From NCBI GenBank assembly GCA_037893245.1, contig JBAIAA010000871.1, positions 248,001 through 312,000 on the forward strand: a stretch of DNA of 64,000 bases. Direction: 5' to 3'. The stretch is from Crossaster papposus. Lineage: Eukaryota; Echinodermata; Asteroidea; Velatida; Solasteridae. This document shows, piece by piece, positions 12,052 to 24,383 of the stretch. The notes under the pieces were generated by a model. That model was not told the DNA's origin, searched no databases, and was given only the letters and a program-made list of their open reading frames with translations. Both the position numbers and the translations under genes were made by a program. Position 1 is the stretch's first letter; each line of letters begins with the position of its first letter.

Positions 12052-13109
12052 AAAGGGATCGTATACGTTTGGTAATTACTCAAAAAATTAATGGCAATAA
12101 AAACTTACTTGGTAAGAAGTAGAGCAGCTTTGGATAGTATAATGCATTTTTTGAAACTTTTCACTTCGAAGTACTGCGGTTATGGAAAAATATATCGCTT
12201 TTTATCCCCAAAAATTTGAATCTGAGAAGCGTTGGGGGCCGTCCAAAGTTTTCAACATTTTAATGGTCGTACAAAGCGTACGACAGGGGGGTCGGAGGCC
12301 GCGTACGACTTTAAATTGTGAATAAAATGTTGATTTTATACCGTACAATCAGCAAAAGATAATTATATAATTGGTTTTGTTTCCTTCTTTTTTTATCTCG
12401 AAAGAATTTTCAACGTTGAAATCAGAAGCGATACAAAGTCCGCTGTTTAAAAATGATTGCTTCGGCAGGTATGGTTATACCTTGTTAACAGCTATTGTGC
12501 AACTCCGAGAAAAAAAACCTGATGCGTCCCTGGCTAGCTATACGTAGCTTGCGAGGATGAGATACTTTTGACGCCGCCCGCACTACAGGCCGCGGTGACC
12601 GAGTTGTCAATGATTTCGTATAGCGCAACGTTAACCATGTGGTGTACATACACACATTGATGCCCTAGCCCTGAATAAGCGCGCGAATGTGCCAAACGTG
12701 AATGAATAACCTTTGACACGACTGTACTGCGACTCGTTCCCACAGCTGTGCATGGACATCGTGCACGCAATGCCCCACCGCGCCCTACCGGTGTTTGGAC
12801 TAAATGTTGAAAAGTACTACTTTGGGGGGAGGGAGGGGGGTCTTGAAAAATAGTACGCTCTGTACGACCTTAAAAATGTTGACAACTTTGGACGGCCCCT
12901 CACTGCAGTGACGTTTCTCAGAGTGTATTCCAATGCAGATTATTCTTCCTGCGTGGACAAAACCGCTCCAGAATTTTGACAATATCTCAAAATCGCTACC
13001 ACCTTTTGAAATGAAATTTGTACAGGTTAGTTTTATGGTATATATCTATAACTATATAGGATTGAAACAAACAGTGGGTTCTAATTACCAAACGTATACG
13101 ATCCCTTTA
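12052..13109 (+). mobile_element. GGGATCGTATACGTTTGG element, copy 1, with an element nested inside
   Basis: Ends AAAGGGATCGTATACGTTTG and CAAACGTATACGATCCCTTT. Compared with the uninterrupted copy at 27247-27640, about 670 bases (12234-12899) have been inserted. Short open frames in it are chance. Confidence 0.8.
12234..12899. mobile_element. nested palindromic element with GGCCGTCCAAAG ends
   Basis: GGGGGCCGTCCAAAGTTTTC at the left mirrors GACAACTTTGGACGGCCCC at the right, and CGTACGA words occur near both ends. The GC-rich centre (12530-12790) has no recognisable gene. It sits inside the older element at 12052-13109. Confidence 0.75.
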
Positions 13110-15579
13110 TTAAAGTGCATAATTCCATACATGTACGTGCAAGTGGCAATACACTTGGTTGTTAAAAAGTGATAAGCATCAAACCACCAGATATATTGCA
13201 GCTGCAGACTTGTATAATTATTAGATATACTATCAATATGTATTACCTTGAATTTTACTCTCTGGTTTAATGAATTGTTTGTTTCCGCTTTATGACCAGT
13301 TCTACAGTACCTGAATAATATAAATATTAATGTTAGTTCATAAGCAGACTGAGGTAAATGTCACGGAGCTGCTGAGCATGTAAATTTCTAAAGCACCACC
13401 AAAAAGTGTTAAGAAAAGGGGAGCCATCTGCCAAAATATATCTATATTAAGTCAACAAATGGTGTGTGTCCTTGTTTGGTCGGGTCAAGTCGGTGTGTGG
13501 TCGAGTCGAGTCGGTGTGGAGTCGAGTCGAATCTAGGACGTTTGAACATCGTCTAATAAATTACAGAATGGAAGAAGGAATACAAGGCACCAGTTTATTA
13601 TTAAGAGCCAAAGGCTTACAATAATGCCGTGTGGTACTGAACAGACAGCTTGTGCTGGAGGTTTCTCCCAAAGATCTACACAACAGGTAATAAAAAGTGA
13701 ACCTTCATTTTTTAACTCTAGTTTGGCTTCAGGTCTGGAACAAATATTACATACGCTGACACTACAGCGTCCAAACCAAAATGAAATTTACGAAACTGCT
13801 TCTAATTATATAGAAATACATGTATATATAATTCATTTTTTGAAAGCAAAACCTAAATTTAGCCCTAATTCCACGGGGTTAAGAAATTTCCGGAAAACGG
13901 TGATTGGGAAATACATTTAAAGTCTTGTTTCAGGATAATATGCGCTAACCAGTCTGGCAGTCTGTGATGCGGTGTATATTTTAACCCTAACGGATGATTT
14001 TTGAAGATTGAGGATGAATGGTATTTTAAAAAAATGAGGAGTTTGGAGGATTGGGGCACAATGTTGTTTAAAGTGTGGAGGATTTTGGGAAGATTGAGGC
14101 TGAATGGGGTTTTCAAAAATGAGGATTTTGGAGGATTGACTTTTTTCAATCCTCAAGAATCCTCATTGCAGTTTTAAAGGATTTTTGAGGATTGAGGATG
14201 AATTGTATTTTTTTTTAAATGAGGATTTTTGAGGATTGAGGCTAAATAGGGTTATTAAAAACAGCAAAACTTTGAGCAATTATTTCTGCGTAGCAGCTCC
14301 ATGAAATGGGTCCCCAGTTTTGTTAATGATTTCTGAATTGTAAATTGGTATGATTTGTGAATTGTAAATTTGTATGATTTCTAAATTGTAAATTTGTGAA
14401 GTGGGCAAATATTCCACTTAAAAATATTAGGTTTCTTTGGGGTACAACAAGCTAAGGTTATAGGACACTTGGGTTTATACGACCCTTCTTCCCTCATATT
14501 ACCCTTATTTTATAAAAATTAATGGTTTGCCGACCATTGCTTACCAATCAAAAAGGTGCACGGTGCAAAGCTCTTCTTTTTTTCTTGTTGTCTTCTTTTT
14601 ACTTTACTTTGATAATTGGATGCAGTATTTTAACAGAGAAAGTTTTTTCTCTCCAACTGATCACTATTGGAAATTAATACAAACATTCCTTTTCTTGAAA
14701 ATGACGGCGCACCAATTTCCATAATTTCCCAGGTTGTATTACATTCACGTAGGGTGTTTCATCATAATTTGTTTTTGTTTAATGTTTGTGAATGCACATT
14801 ATGTTTAATGTTTATGTCCTTGCTAAGCCCGTTATTTGAGAATGTGAACTTCAGGCATCAGACACAATGGGTGCCGTTTAGCAAAACAGTCTATTTAGCT
14901 TGATAATTTCATCGTGGATTAACTGCTTATTATAAAATGTTAATGTTTCACGTACATTTAAAGCAGTCTTGGTCCAAAACACTAGTACTATGTGGATTGT
15001 TAACATTCATTTGAAAACAGTGCGCCGTCTATAGGGCATTAGATCGACCAGCTCTCCTGCTAGTACACATTTTCAGGTGATGTATATTGTTTGTGATTGT
15101 TGTTTTTCATATTTATTTATTCATTTTAGCATTTACATATAATAAACATTAAAACTAACTCCACTGAAAAGCGCTAGAATAACTCAAGACAGGAGAACGG
15201 ATGAGGCCACATAGCCTCATAACTCTGCAGGGTCCAACAAAATAAATACAAACTCAAATCCCTGTAAAATAGCATAATGAGCGCATCAATCCAACATGAA
15301 CAGTAAAAAGATGTTGTAAAGCATAATAGGTGTATATAAAATATAAAAAAACTAAACAGAGCTACATGTAGAACAAATTAGTAGTGTAACCCTCGTCCTG
15401 CAAATCATCAACAGACTAGGCATGAACATTTGTCAATATTTTGCTTAAAGGGATTGTAAGCTCTGAGATAAAAATAGCTTTCCTAATAAGGCCAACAAGA
15501 GCTATAAGTCCGGTCTTTATTGAGTAGCAAGAACAGTGGGCGGAATAGTTTCAGCCATTTTCTTTTTACAGTTTGTGCT
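13110..15579. other. no gene seen
   Basis: AT-rich. Holds GTCGAGTCG-type repeats at 13480-13540, the GAGGATTGA repeats, and three copies of a 27-bp unit AATTGTAAATTTGTATGATT at 14330-14400. Confidence 0.5.
13990..14260 (+). repeat. degenerate GAGGATTGAGGATGAAT repeats
   Basis: At least five loosely repeated blocks of TTTGAGGATTGAGGATGAAT with T-runs between. Related complementary words (CCTCAATCCTGCAAA) recur at 5150-5720. Low complexity, not coding. Confidence 0.6.
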
Positions 15580-15821
15580 TTAACCAGTTCGCGCCGGGAT
15601 TATTTTAACATCGCCGAGCCGAGGGGCGGGATTATTTTTAACGAAACTTGATCCGAAGCAGGTTCGGGCTGATAGTGCCGGGAAGCACACCCACGCATTT
15701 CTGGCCTTGCTCGCATCTGACATACATTTCCGAACTTGAACTTGGCGTGTTTATGCGCCATCCGTTTTGAATTTGGGAAAATTGTTGCGTTTATATACGT
15801 CATCCGGCGCGAACTGGTTAA
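15580..15821 (+). mobile_element. TTAA-bounded MITE, copy F, complete
   Basis: Perfect ends TTAACCAGTTCGCGCCGG and CCGGCGCGAACTGGTTAA, 242 bases. It is the closest relative of copies C and I. The open frames on its minus strand are shared by the whole family and are not genes. Confidence 0.85.
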
Positions 15822-16590
15822 TAGCACGAAAAGCACAATGAATTTTGGCTTGTAAGTTGTAACCAGTTACTGAACAGGACGTTTTTGTGCTGAGCCATTT
15901 CTTTGTTTTGCTTAGAGGCTCAATGAAATTGGCCCCTGGTCTAATGGTGCACTTTTCATTCAACATGATGCACTTGGGCCAAGACTACATTTAAAACACT
16001 AGTTGAAGTCACATTGATCACTTAACATATTTGTAATACAGTGCAGGTTTCACAAAGTTTTGGTTAAGTTTATGGCCAAGTTATTCATTCACTTTTCTTC
16101 CGTTTCAGTTTCTTAAATTGCATTTAAGCAAAATTTATATTAAACGTATTTCAATTTTGTTGAATTGTGAGACCATCAAATTGGTCATTGTTTTAAATTT
16201 CTGGGGTTGTGTTTAGTTGATGATTGTTAAAGTTGGTGAAATAAGGAATTGGTGGCATAAGTGGCACCGTAAAATGAATCAGCTTGAAGAAAAGTACTTG
16301 CTAAAGAAATTGTTTAAATGCCCAAACATCTATTAGCAAATTACTTGTTAGAAATGTTTATACCACGAGTAGTTGGTGATATTTTCTTTGGGACAATGCA
16401 GAAAATGCCTCCTTACATTGTTGATGCTATTCAGGCTTTCGCGTATTCTAGTTTACTACTTCCACTACATTTTTTAACTTGCTCCTATTATTTGTATTGT
16501 TTTTCCGACTACATGCATATGTCTACAACTCTAAAAAATGAAACTCGTTGAATATTTGGGGTCCGCTGGTAAGTCCGACGCCTCATTAGC

Positions 16591-17608
16591 CCAGGGAAAA
16601 TAAGTTTTGACCTCACACAAATTGCAATAGAATATTTTCACCACAGTGCACTTCTATAAGATCCCTAGAATGACATACTAAAAATCTCAAAAAATCCAAG
16701 TGGTGGAAATATGAATAATTTGCATAAATCGTTAATCCCTGCCGCGTAATATATTTATTCCTATGTTTGGGTATAATTATTATTATAATTTTTTAGAAAA
16801 GTTGTTGTGTGTGATTCTACTTGCATATCCTTACTTCAATAACATTTTCTAAAGCATATAAGTGACTGAATAATTATGTGAACATAGTAATTATCCAAAA
16901 TGACAACTTCATAAACCCACAAAATGTGCGCACATTACACTGTCTCCAGATATCATCAAGTAGTCAGTATTGGTGAGCTTCAAATTCACCAAGTTGGTTA
17001 ATGGCACAGTTATCATATTAAAACCTTATGGAAAATCATATGAACAATATAGCCCAGCAAACAAAAACTGGGAAAAAATGGTGTGTCCATAAATTGGGCT
17101 AAAAGATAGGTGAAGGGTTTCCTAAGGTGAGAGACTTGAACAAGTTCAAGGAAACCCCCAAATTAAAGAACCAAAATTGCTTACAATAATATAATTATGT
17201 CTACGTTTAAATGTACTTTGGGGATTTTCTTGAACTTGTTCAAGTCTCCCATGTAGTTAGCCAAACCTTTAACTACATGTTCGCCCAATTTATGGACACA
17301 CCATTTTCCCCAGTTTTTGTTTGCTAGGCTAACTGTTCTAATTGTTCATATAATTTTCCATAAGGTTTGAATATAAAGTAGAATCACCAAAATAAACTTT
17401 TCAAAAAAATAAATAATAGTAATATACTATTACTAGGAATAAATATATTACGCGGCAGGGATTAACGATTTATGCAAATTAGTCGTATTTTGTGAGATTG
17501 TTAGTATGTTATTCTAGGGAGCTTATAGAAGTGCACTGTGGTGTAAAATATTCTATTGCAATTTGTGTGGGGTCAACAAAAGAAAATTAAATATTTTCCC
17601 TGGACTTT
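16591..17608. mobile_element. 1.0-kb foldback element with nested inner palindrome
   Basis: Arms 16591-16780 and 17420-17608 are complementary (CCAGGGAAAATAAG / TATTTTCCCTGG at the ends, ATCGTTAATCCCTGCCGCGT inside). A second pair of arms lies within (AGCAAACAAAAACTGGG near 17060 and CCCAGTTTTTGTTTGCT near 17320). GACGCCTCATNAG flanks both sides in direct orientation. A partial relative of the left arm is at 22190-22340. Confidence 0.75.
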
Positions 17609-18159
17609 TATACATAGGACTGACGCCGCGTAAGAATGACGCCTCATAAGTCCGACAATTGGATTTACTTTTATTTCGTTTCATAAGTCAGACGCCTCGT
17701 TAACTTTGTCCGTCGCCCCTACAAACACCGCGTATTAAACTATCAGGGTTGGCACACTGAGTTGGAGATTACACCTAAATGGTTGTTCCACATTATTCCG
17801 CCAGCACAATGACCACCACAAAAGAGGGCGGGCGGGGTCCCTCCGTATATTGTCTTCGAGCCTGACAACGAGTTCAAAACCACGAGTAGATTTAATGAGC
17901 ATGGACACAGTGAGGGGAAACGGGCATGCATTTCATACGGACTTCTGATTATTAACTTGTTATTGTCTTGTCGGACAAATGAATGATAAATTATTTAGTC
18001 ACCGGTAGAAAAGAGAATTATCATCTCATCGGAAGTGTAGGTATAAATGATTATTGTGGCTTTGACCACTTATATTTTTTTTTAGAGTCTACGTCATTCT
18101 ACTAACCTGCAGAGCCATCTACATGTACTCGTGCATATTTCCCTAGACCAGCAGGTTCT

Positions 18160-18813
18160 TCCCACTGACCTCTACACATAGACAGATCATCATTGTTTCA
18201 CACTTGAAGTCGGCGCGAACTGGAAGTGCAACATGGCGGACCCACGACATCACTCTGTGAGCCAATGAAATGTCCAGGTGTAAGGGTCAGTGGGTACGGT
18301 ACACTGACCTCTACACCTGGACGGACCATTGTCCATATTCTGCTGTGCTAACACTTGAAGTCGGCGCGAACTGGAAGTGCAACATGGCGGACCCGAGACG
18401 TCACTGCTGTGAGCCAATGAAATGTCCAGATGTGGAGGTCAGCGGATTTATTCTGTACATTTTGTATTTATAAACATTACGTAATACGTATCGTACCAAC
18501 ACCTGGACATTTCATTGGCTCACAGAGTCACGTCGTGGGTCCGCCATGTTGCACTTCTCCGCATGCCGACTTCAAAATGAAACAATGATGATCTGTCCAT
18601 GTATAGAGGTCAGTGGTACGGTACGTATGACGTAATGTTTATAAATACAAAAATGTATAGAGTAAATCCACTGACCTCTACACCTGGACATTTCATTGGC
18701 TCACAGAAGTGACGTCTTTGGTCCGCAAGTTGCACTTCCAGTTCGCGCCGACTTCAAGCGTTAGCACAGCAGAATATGGACAATGGTCCGTCCAGGTGTA
18801 GAGGTCAGTGGTT
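18160..18813. repeat. four-unit compound palindrome (two direct, two inverted)
   Basis: A unit of about 165 bases (CCACTGACCTCTACA ... GAAGTCGGCGCGAACTGGAA ... CATTGGCTCACAG) occurs twice forward then twice inverted, centred near 18480. Its outer end plus the adjacent TACCGCTAAGAGTTTACACA recurs inverted at 20400-20446. Confidence 0.75.
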
Positions 18814-20399
18814 CTACCGCTAAGAGTTTACACAAGGGTGCACCACCCTAATTGAAAGGAGAATTTCTATGCGAGGTCATTTGCATGAAATGTGCCCCCC
18901 ACAATTTCTTTTGAAAAAGGATGCCGTTTGGTCAAAGAAATGGTGGGATTGTGTAAATATAGCATAGAATCAACTCCCTGGTTTTTGAGCTTCAATCTGA
19001 GGGCAGACTTGACAAAATTACGGTTGGAAAATGGGTCCTAATTGCCCTAGAATGTCTCCGGATGCCATTTGTAAAATGGCTGCTTTCAGGCTCGGGAAGT
19101 ATCACTTTTCAAGAGGTGAGTTTCTTTTGGTGTGAATATTAAAAACTGTAATCGGCTAACCTACTAAAAATTGAAAAGAAATGGAAAGATAAAGACCAAG
19201 ACAATAATCTGATTGTTGTTTTAGAAACCCCAGTAATGTCGGTGTGCATGAAACTTAGTCCTAAACATTGTTGATTTTACACTGTTTTCAATGGGACTTG
19301 AATTAGGCCAGTGCACCCACAATGGCGCCCCAATGGTGGCCTCCTACCCATAGTGCCCCGCGGCACACCTGCGCTTTTCTCTTAGCGGCAGGTCGGGTAA
19401 GAAGTGTTTGTAAAACCATGGAGGAATAAGAAGGAACGCTAATAGTCGATTTGTAGAGTTAAATTAAATCAAATTGAGTTGTAGAGTGTTGTTTATTTTG
19501 TTAATATAAAGCGTTTGGAGAGGACTCGTCCTGTAGAATCTAGGGGTGCGCCTAAATTGCCCACAATGCAATGACCATATTTGGCAAACCTTGGCCCGCA
19601 TGCAGTGCGCGTTGATTGATTAGAATGGTGTTTGCCACTGTGGCCACTCCTTGGGACTTTTCCCAAGATCTTGGGAATTTGGGCAAGACCTTGGGATTTT
19701 GTATCCAAATTTCACGAAATCTTAGGATTTTGGCATTTTTGTTAACTGCAAACAACTTTTATACATATTTTAGGCAATTTTGTTAACCGCAAACAATATT
19801 TTAAGTCTGGACAGAGACTTTGCGCGCGTGGCTCCTCAAGTGTAATACATTATACATGTACTCATTCAATTGATACATTATTTTTGTAGTACATGTACTG
19901 TACATTTAGATCATTTTTATTAGTACGTCGAATTAACCCTGTTTATAAGAGCACTGTTAATACAGCATGATGCTTTTAACGAGGACAAAAATAGGTCTCG
20001 GAGTCTTCTTTTTTTCCATTACTGATAATACAAGGTACCTGTTATAACAAGACAATTTGTAAAGTTCCAAGGACCTTGTTATAAGGGTGTTTTACTGCAC
20101 TGTACATTTATTCACAAAATTGGTCTTTTTTGCGGGTTCTCCAGGCCGTTATAGCATCATCCGTGATATCTTATGACATCTTTGGAATCTTACTGCCATC
20201 ATCTTGGGATTTTCAAATTTGATGAGTGACCACGCTAGTGTTTGCTAGCCACTGCGAGCGCTTGTAAACCCGCTGTTTTACTACCGCGGCGATGTACGTT
20301 TTGCCCCTTGATGTTCCAGAGTTGGAACTCCAAGTAAAGTAAAGTGCATGAGGTGTGTTTCGGGGCACTATGGTTAGGAGGCCACATGCAGGGGGCGCT
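18814..20399. other. no gene seen; core between inverted TTTACACA repeats
   Basis: Between the inverted copies of GTGTAAACTCTTAGCGGTA (about 18815-18835 and 20402-20422) no spliced or open coding sequence was identified. It may be the body of a 2.2-kb DNA element whose left end has been expanded into the compound palindrome. Confidence 0.4.
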
Positions 20400-20839
20400 A
20401 TTGTGTAAACTCTTAGCGGTAAAACCACTGATCTCTATAACTGCATGGATAGGTCGAGCGTGGGGGGGGGGGGGGGGGGGGGGACAAATTCACATCATAA
20501 TCTTCTGCATAAACCATAGGAAAAGGCAAAACGAGCTTTTTTTGATTAAGGAAATTCTTAAAATTCTTGGTTTAATTTTATATTCAGACACTAAAAAGTG
20601 CAAGTTTTATGATAAAATAAAAAATAAATAAACAAATTTCAGTGTGTATCAGGAAAATTGTATTGGCACATACATGTAGGGTTTGTTCGTGGGGTTTTAA
20701 GGTAGTGTCCAGATTTGGAATCAACCCAACGTTTAGTAAATATTATGTTTGCAGTTCAAGATACATACATGTACATGTAGGCCTACATGTGTTATGATTT
20801 CTTTGTTTATATGCTTCATTTGGAGCTTTTTTTTCAATG

Positions 20840-21190
20840 AAGGGTCAAGACCAAAAAAAAGAAAATCATGTTTAGCTTCCCTGCCCGCTTCCTTTTGTTA
20901 GGCTGCCCTCCGTTTGTTTTGTTTTCGGTAGTTTAAACCAGTAAAAGGAAATACATGTATATAATTTCTAATAGTAAGATCATAATTTTTTACCTTAGCA
21001 ACACTGTGTAAATAGTCCATTAGTACGTACGTCTGATCGTACGATTATCAAAAATAGCCCGGCAGGTTGTCCTAAAAAATATGTCGGGCGGCCATTAAAA
21101 AAAAAGGGGAAAAAGGCCTCATTCTATAGAGAAAAAAAAAACCAGCAGAGCGCTAAACATGTTTTTTTTTGGCCTAATGGTGGCAGGCAA
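20840..21190 (+). mobile_element. short element with TTAGGCCAAAAAAAAACATG-type ends
   Basis: The left side (GACCAAAAAAAAGAAAATCATG then CTGCCCGCTTCC) and right side (ACATGTTTTTTTTTGGCC) are roughly inverted. The same two sides recur 1.4 kb apart at 36035-37450. Confidence 0.5.
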
Positions 21191-21642
21191 TATAATGGGG
21201 GGGGGGGGGGGGGGGGAGAAAGTACGCAAAAGTAAATTGGGTGATGGAAAGTGTTTGGAGTTCCCTAGTTCGAAATAAATTTGTGAGTAAAAAATGCAAG
21301 CAAAACTAAAATAAAGAAAGCAACAATTGTTTTTCTATCAAAATATTATAATCATAAAGTGAGATAAACACAGTTCAAATCTAGTACACTGACGAAATAA
21401 ATGTGAAAATTGCATATGCTTGGAGGAACAGCCATTAGTTCTTGCCATAGAACCCAGTCTCTTTAAGAAGCCGCCTGGGCTGGAAGAGGCCTGCCTGAGT
21501 TCTGTAGCTGCAATCTGCCCCTTGGTAGATAGGTAGGGAGTTACACTTGGTGCCCATCCCTCGAAAGCTGTCCAGCTTGCTGACTTGATTCCGACTTCGA
21601 GGGAGGGTACATCAACATGTACTCGGGGGGAAGGGCGGGTCA

Positions 21643-21768
21643 TTACAACTGACGGACCGACCAAGAACTCCCTGAAGATCCAACTCCCGCAGACGAGGAC
21701 TGTTGACTCTTCTTGGTGATTTTACCCAACTGCCTCTTGAAGCGAGCTCGGCGGTTCTGGAACCAGTT
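21643..21768 (-). CDS. homeobox gene, terminal exon (third helix of homeodomain)
   Basis: Minus-strand exon after acceptor TACTTTATGACAG. It begins NWFQNRRARFKRQ, which is homeodomain residues 47-59. A short Ser/Gly-rich tail follows (KITKKSQQSSSAGVG...), ending at TAA after 41 codons. The invariant W48, F49, N51 and R53 are present, and Q50 is of the Antennapedia/paired-like type. Position 47 is Asn where most such proteins have Val or Ile. The exon joins the exon at 26230-26420 in phase 0. A longer frame overlapping this exon (21338-21664) is in another phase and is probably 3' UTR. Confidence 0.95.
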   Translation of the reverse strand, partial: NWFQNRRARFKRQLGKITKKSQQSSSAGVGSSGSSWSVRQL

Positions 21769-23039
21769 CTGTCATAAAGTAAATACACAAGAAAATTAAT
21801 ATTAAAGGTAGAATATACCCTTTTTCAGCTATCCAAAACCTTATGTTCAGTGCATGACACACGAGTATCTTCAATCCTCTGGATGAGAACGTGCCATAAG
21901 CGTTGATTGTTGTCGCAATTTAAAATGTGACTCATCACAATTTAAATTCAAATCAAAATCTTATAATAATTTTTTCGGAAGATGCATCATTCACAGTAAA
22001 AACTTTAGCTCTGGATATACATTGAGCTGTATTGCGAAGAGTGTGGCAGTTTTCTTTAGGGAGTGGCATTTAATATTTAATATTATCATATTAAACAAAT
22101 TAGGGGGGCCTGATATTTTAACCTTATAAAAAATTTCAGTTTAAAAGACAAATAAAATGCAAGAAATATCACTAATAGTACATGTACAGGCAAAATAAGG
22201 TTTGACCTCGCCCAGATTTCAACAGAATTTCTTTAAGGTCGCTAGAATGACATGCTAAAGGTATTAATAAATCCAAGCGGTGATAATATGCCTAATTTGC
22301 ATAAATCTTCAATACCTGCCATGCATTATATTTGTGTACATTGTAATATACACAGCAGAGTATGGTACCAGACGACTTTTCAGAAAATGAGTGTTTCAGT
22401 TCAGAAGATTTTAAAGAGTAGATAATTCATCTTGGTAAAAACAGCAATTAGATTGGGCAACCCAGTATTAAATGATTAAGATATGTATTTAATGATCATA
22501 GTGCGAATTTTGGAAAGCACACCTAGAGTTGCTGCCACTGCTGCAATGCTATCACATACTTTCTGACTACAAAACGGAGATGAGTTTTGGGTTTGGAAAA
22601 CAGCCCGAGTTTTCAGACATCGCTAAAGCGCCCTCATGTGACAGTAGCCTAACTTGATTGGATATTTTAACGTACGTAGCACAGGCCATTCAAGTTTTAA
22701 AGACGGGGTTTATTTTATTCAATTATCTAAGATCGCGGTTGGTTAAAGGCGAAATATTGAAGGGATTATTTATTTGTTATTTTCTGAGGGGTTACAACTT
22801 ACCAGGGAAAAGAGCTAAATGATTTTTTTAGAGGGGAGATTGATTGGGTTTTTTTAGTGATAACGAAAACCTGTTTTGTTTTTCCCTTGTTTTTTTGCGC
22901 GATGTTCCCCTTGCGCCCATTCTCGGTTGCTTTGATGACCTCCATCTTGAGCTTGGTAGTGACGGTCCTTTGGCAAGGCACACATGGTTTGGGTGATTGG
23001 CACTTGTTACCGGCACTCTTTTAAGACGGGCCTTTGTTG

Positions 23040-23171
23040 CTAACCGCAACGGCCGATTAACGACTGTACACTGTCTAAACAATTAGCACCATTAGGCCGT
23101 ACGCTGTCCACGTTTTTCTTTTCATCCCGTTTCGACCTCGTGGGTCTAAGAGAACTCTTGGTTTTGGACAT
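23040..23171 (-). CDS. short basic open frame, head-to-head with the 23.86 kb gene
   Basis: Minus-strand frame starting MSKTKSSLRPTRSKRDEKKN and stopping after about 43 codons. Downstream the DNA stays open in another phase, with Lys-rich peptide (CQRTVTTKLKMEVIKATENG...), up to a perfect donor CTG|GTAAGT near 22803. This could be a first exon whose frame has been broken by an indel, or a 5' UTR with a short upstream frame. It lies inside the homeobox gene intron. No family recognised. Confidence 0.3.
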   Translation of the reverse strand: MSKTKSSLRPTRSKRDEKKNVDSVRPNGANCLDSVQSLIGRCG

Positions 23172-23410
23172 AGTTTTGTCTGGAGATTATGATTAAAAAC
23201 AGTTCTCCACAAAAACGCCTGTCGAATTTGAGTAATTATCGACCAAAATCGGCACTAAATGATCAACAGCGACGGGCGATTTGTTCATGGTCGCATTACG
23301 CTATCGTGTCACATTAGTTTGAAATATATGCGCTCTGGTACCACGTGATCCGAATTCTCCAATCACAACTCAGGTCATAGGCCATTGTATCATTGCGAAT
23401 CAAAACAATC
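23172..23410. promoter_or_regulatory. candidate bidirectional promoter
   Basis: About 240 bases between two diverging ATGs (minus at 23171, plus at 23411). The stretch has more CpG than its surroundings, a CACGTG E-box at 23343 and a CCAAT motif at 23359. No TATA box stands out. It lies inside an intron of the homeobox gene. Promoter function is inferred from layout and composition. Confidence 0.4.
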
Positions 23411-23545
23411 ATGGCGTCGCCCATGTCACGATCGTCGAGTGTCGAAGACTCCGTGATAAAACCAGTTGTTTTGTTCACTTACAATAATGTTACGGCCGAG
23501 AAAATCTGTGTGAAAATGACAACGAATTGGCAGAGAAGTTGGTGA
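23411..23545 (+). CDS. short open frame at the 5' side of the nested gene
   Basis: A 44-codon frame MASPMSRSSSVEDSVIKPVV... ending ...NWQRSW then TGA, with a good donor (GTTG|GTGAGC) spanning its last codon. It may be the first exon of the nested gene, but the phase it leaves (2) finds no convincing acceptor before the exon ending at 23938. It could also be an upstream frame. Confidence 0.3.
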   Translation: MASPMSRSSSVEDSVIKPVVLFTYNNVTAEKICVKMTTNWQRSW

Positions 23546-23860
23546 GCCTAGACCTGCTACTGTGTGCTAGAGAACTGTCGTACGAGAATTGGTCGTGAAA
23601 ACTAGCCAAACAGTCGTGACACTATACGCATCGGGTTTACGCTAAACGTTGCGTGTTAGTACTGTGTAGTGTATGTACCGCTGGATTATTGACGTCTCAC
23701 ATTCACAACTGCAATATACCTGGCAGCGGATCGTAAACGTGCAGAGACACTGTCGGAGAAAGCACATTTGCCTCCCAAAACTCAGTCTCGGCCTTGTAGG
23801 GTTCGCTGTCATCATCGGGTCCCGTATATTGCCGCCCAGATCAGTACTTTGTGTCAGTAG

Positions 23861-23938
23861 ATGTATTATTGGCAAGGAACCAAGCAAGAGGTTGAGTTAC
23901 CCAATAATCTCAGACAGGCCAAAACAGTAAAGATGCAG
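23861..23938 (+). CDS. nested small gene, exon with candidate start
   Basis: Frame MYYWQGTKQEVELPNNLRQA followed by KTVKMQ and donor CAG|GTAGGT. The ATG directly follows an in-frame TAG, so it is a start unless an unseen splice enters later. It joins the next exon at 24384 in phase 0. Family not recognised. Confidence 0.55.
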
Positions 23939-24383
23939 GTAGGTCATGTACACGTATAGGCTATATAGTAAGGTCAAAATTAACAATCTAATCTGCTTCC
24001 CCAGCTTCCCAGATTGTGTCTATATCGAATTTTAAGAGGCTGTTTTACCTTAAAATTGTATGTTGAATAGACATACGTGTAGACAAAATAAACCTAAAAT
24101 TCATTTCTCTTACCTTGGCCCCGGAAAATCTGCTTCCGAAGTTCTGGTAATTACCAGATCTACCCCGATTTTGACAGCCCAGACAGGGGGTGGGGTTGGT
24201 TGGGGGGTTGGAAAATAACCCCTGCTTATATGCTTCAGTCCAGCTTCATCACCATTACCAAACTGCACAAATGATGACCCAAGTGGGGCTATATTGACCT
24301 TTTTTACATGTTTTTTCTTGTAACAGGTCGTTCAATAAATCCATTATTGATTATATATTTTACCCCCTCTTGTTTATCACCAG

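Noticed and set aside
15600..15966. Frames shared among several loci (MRGCASRHY..., ...NSKRMTHKH)
   Set aside because: They recur in every copy of the TTAA-bounded MITE with different breaks and have no coding constraint.
21338..21664. 108-codon minus-strand frame overlapping the last homeobox exon
   Set aside because: The homeodomain frame stops at 21643 in another phase. This frame has no separate start context and is most likely 3' UTR.
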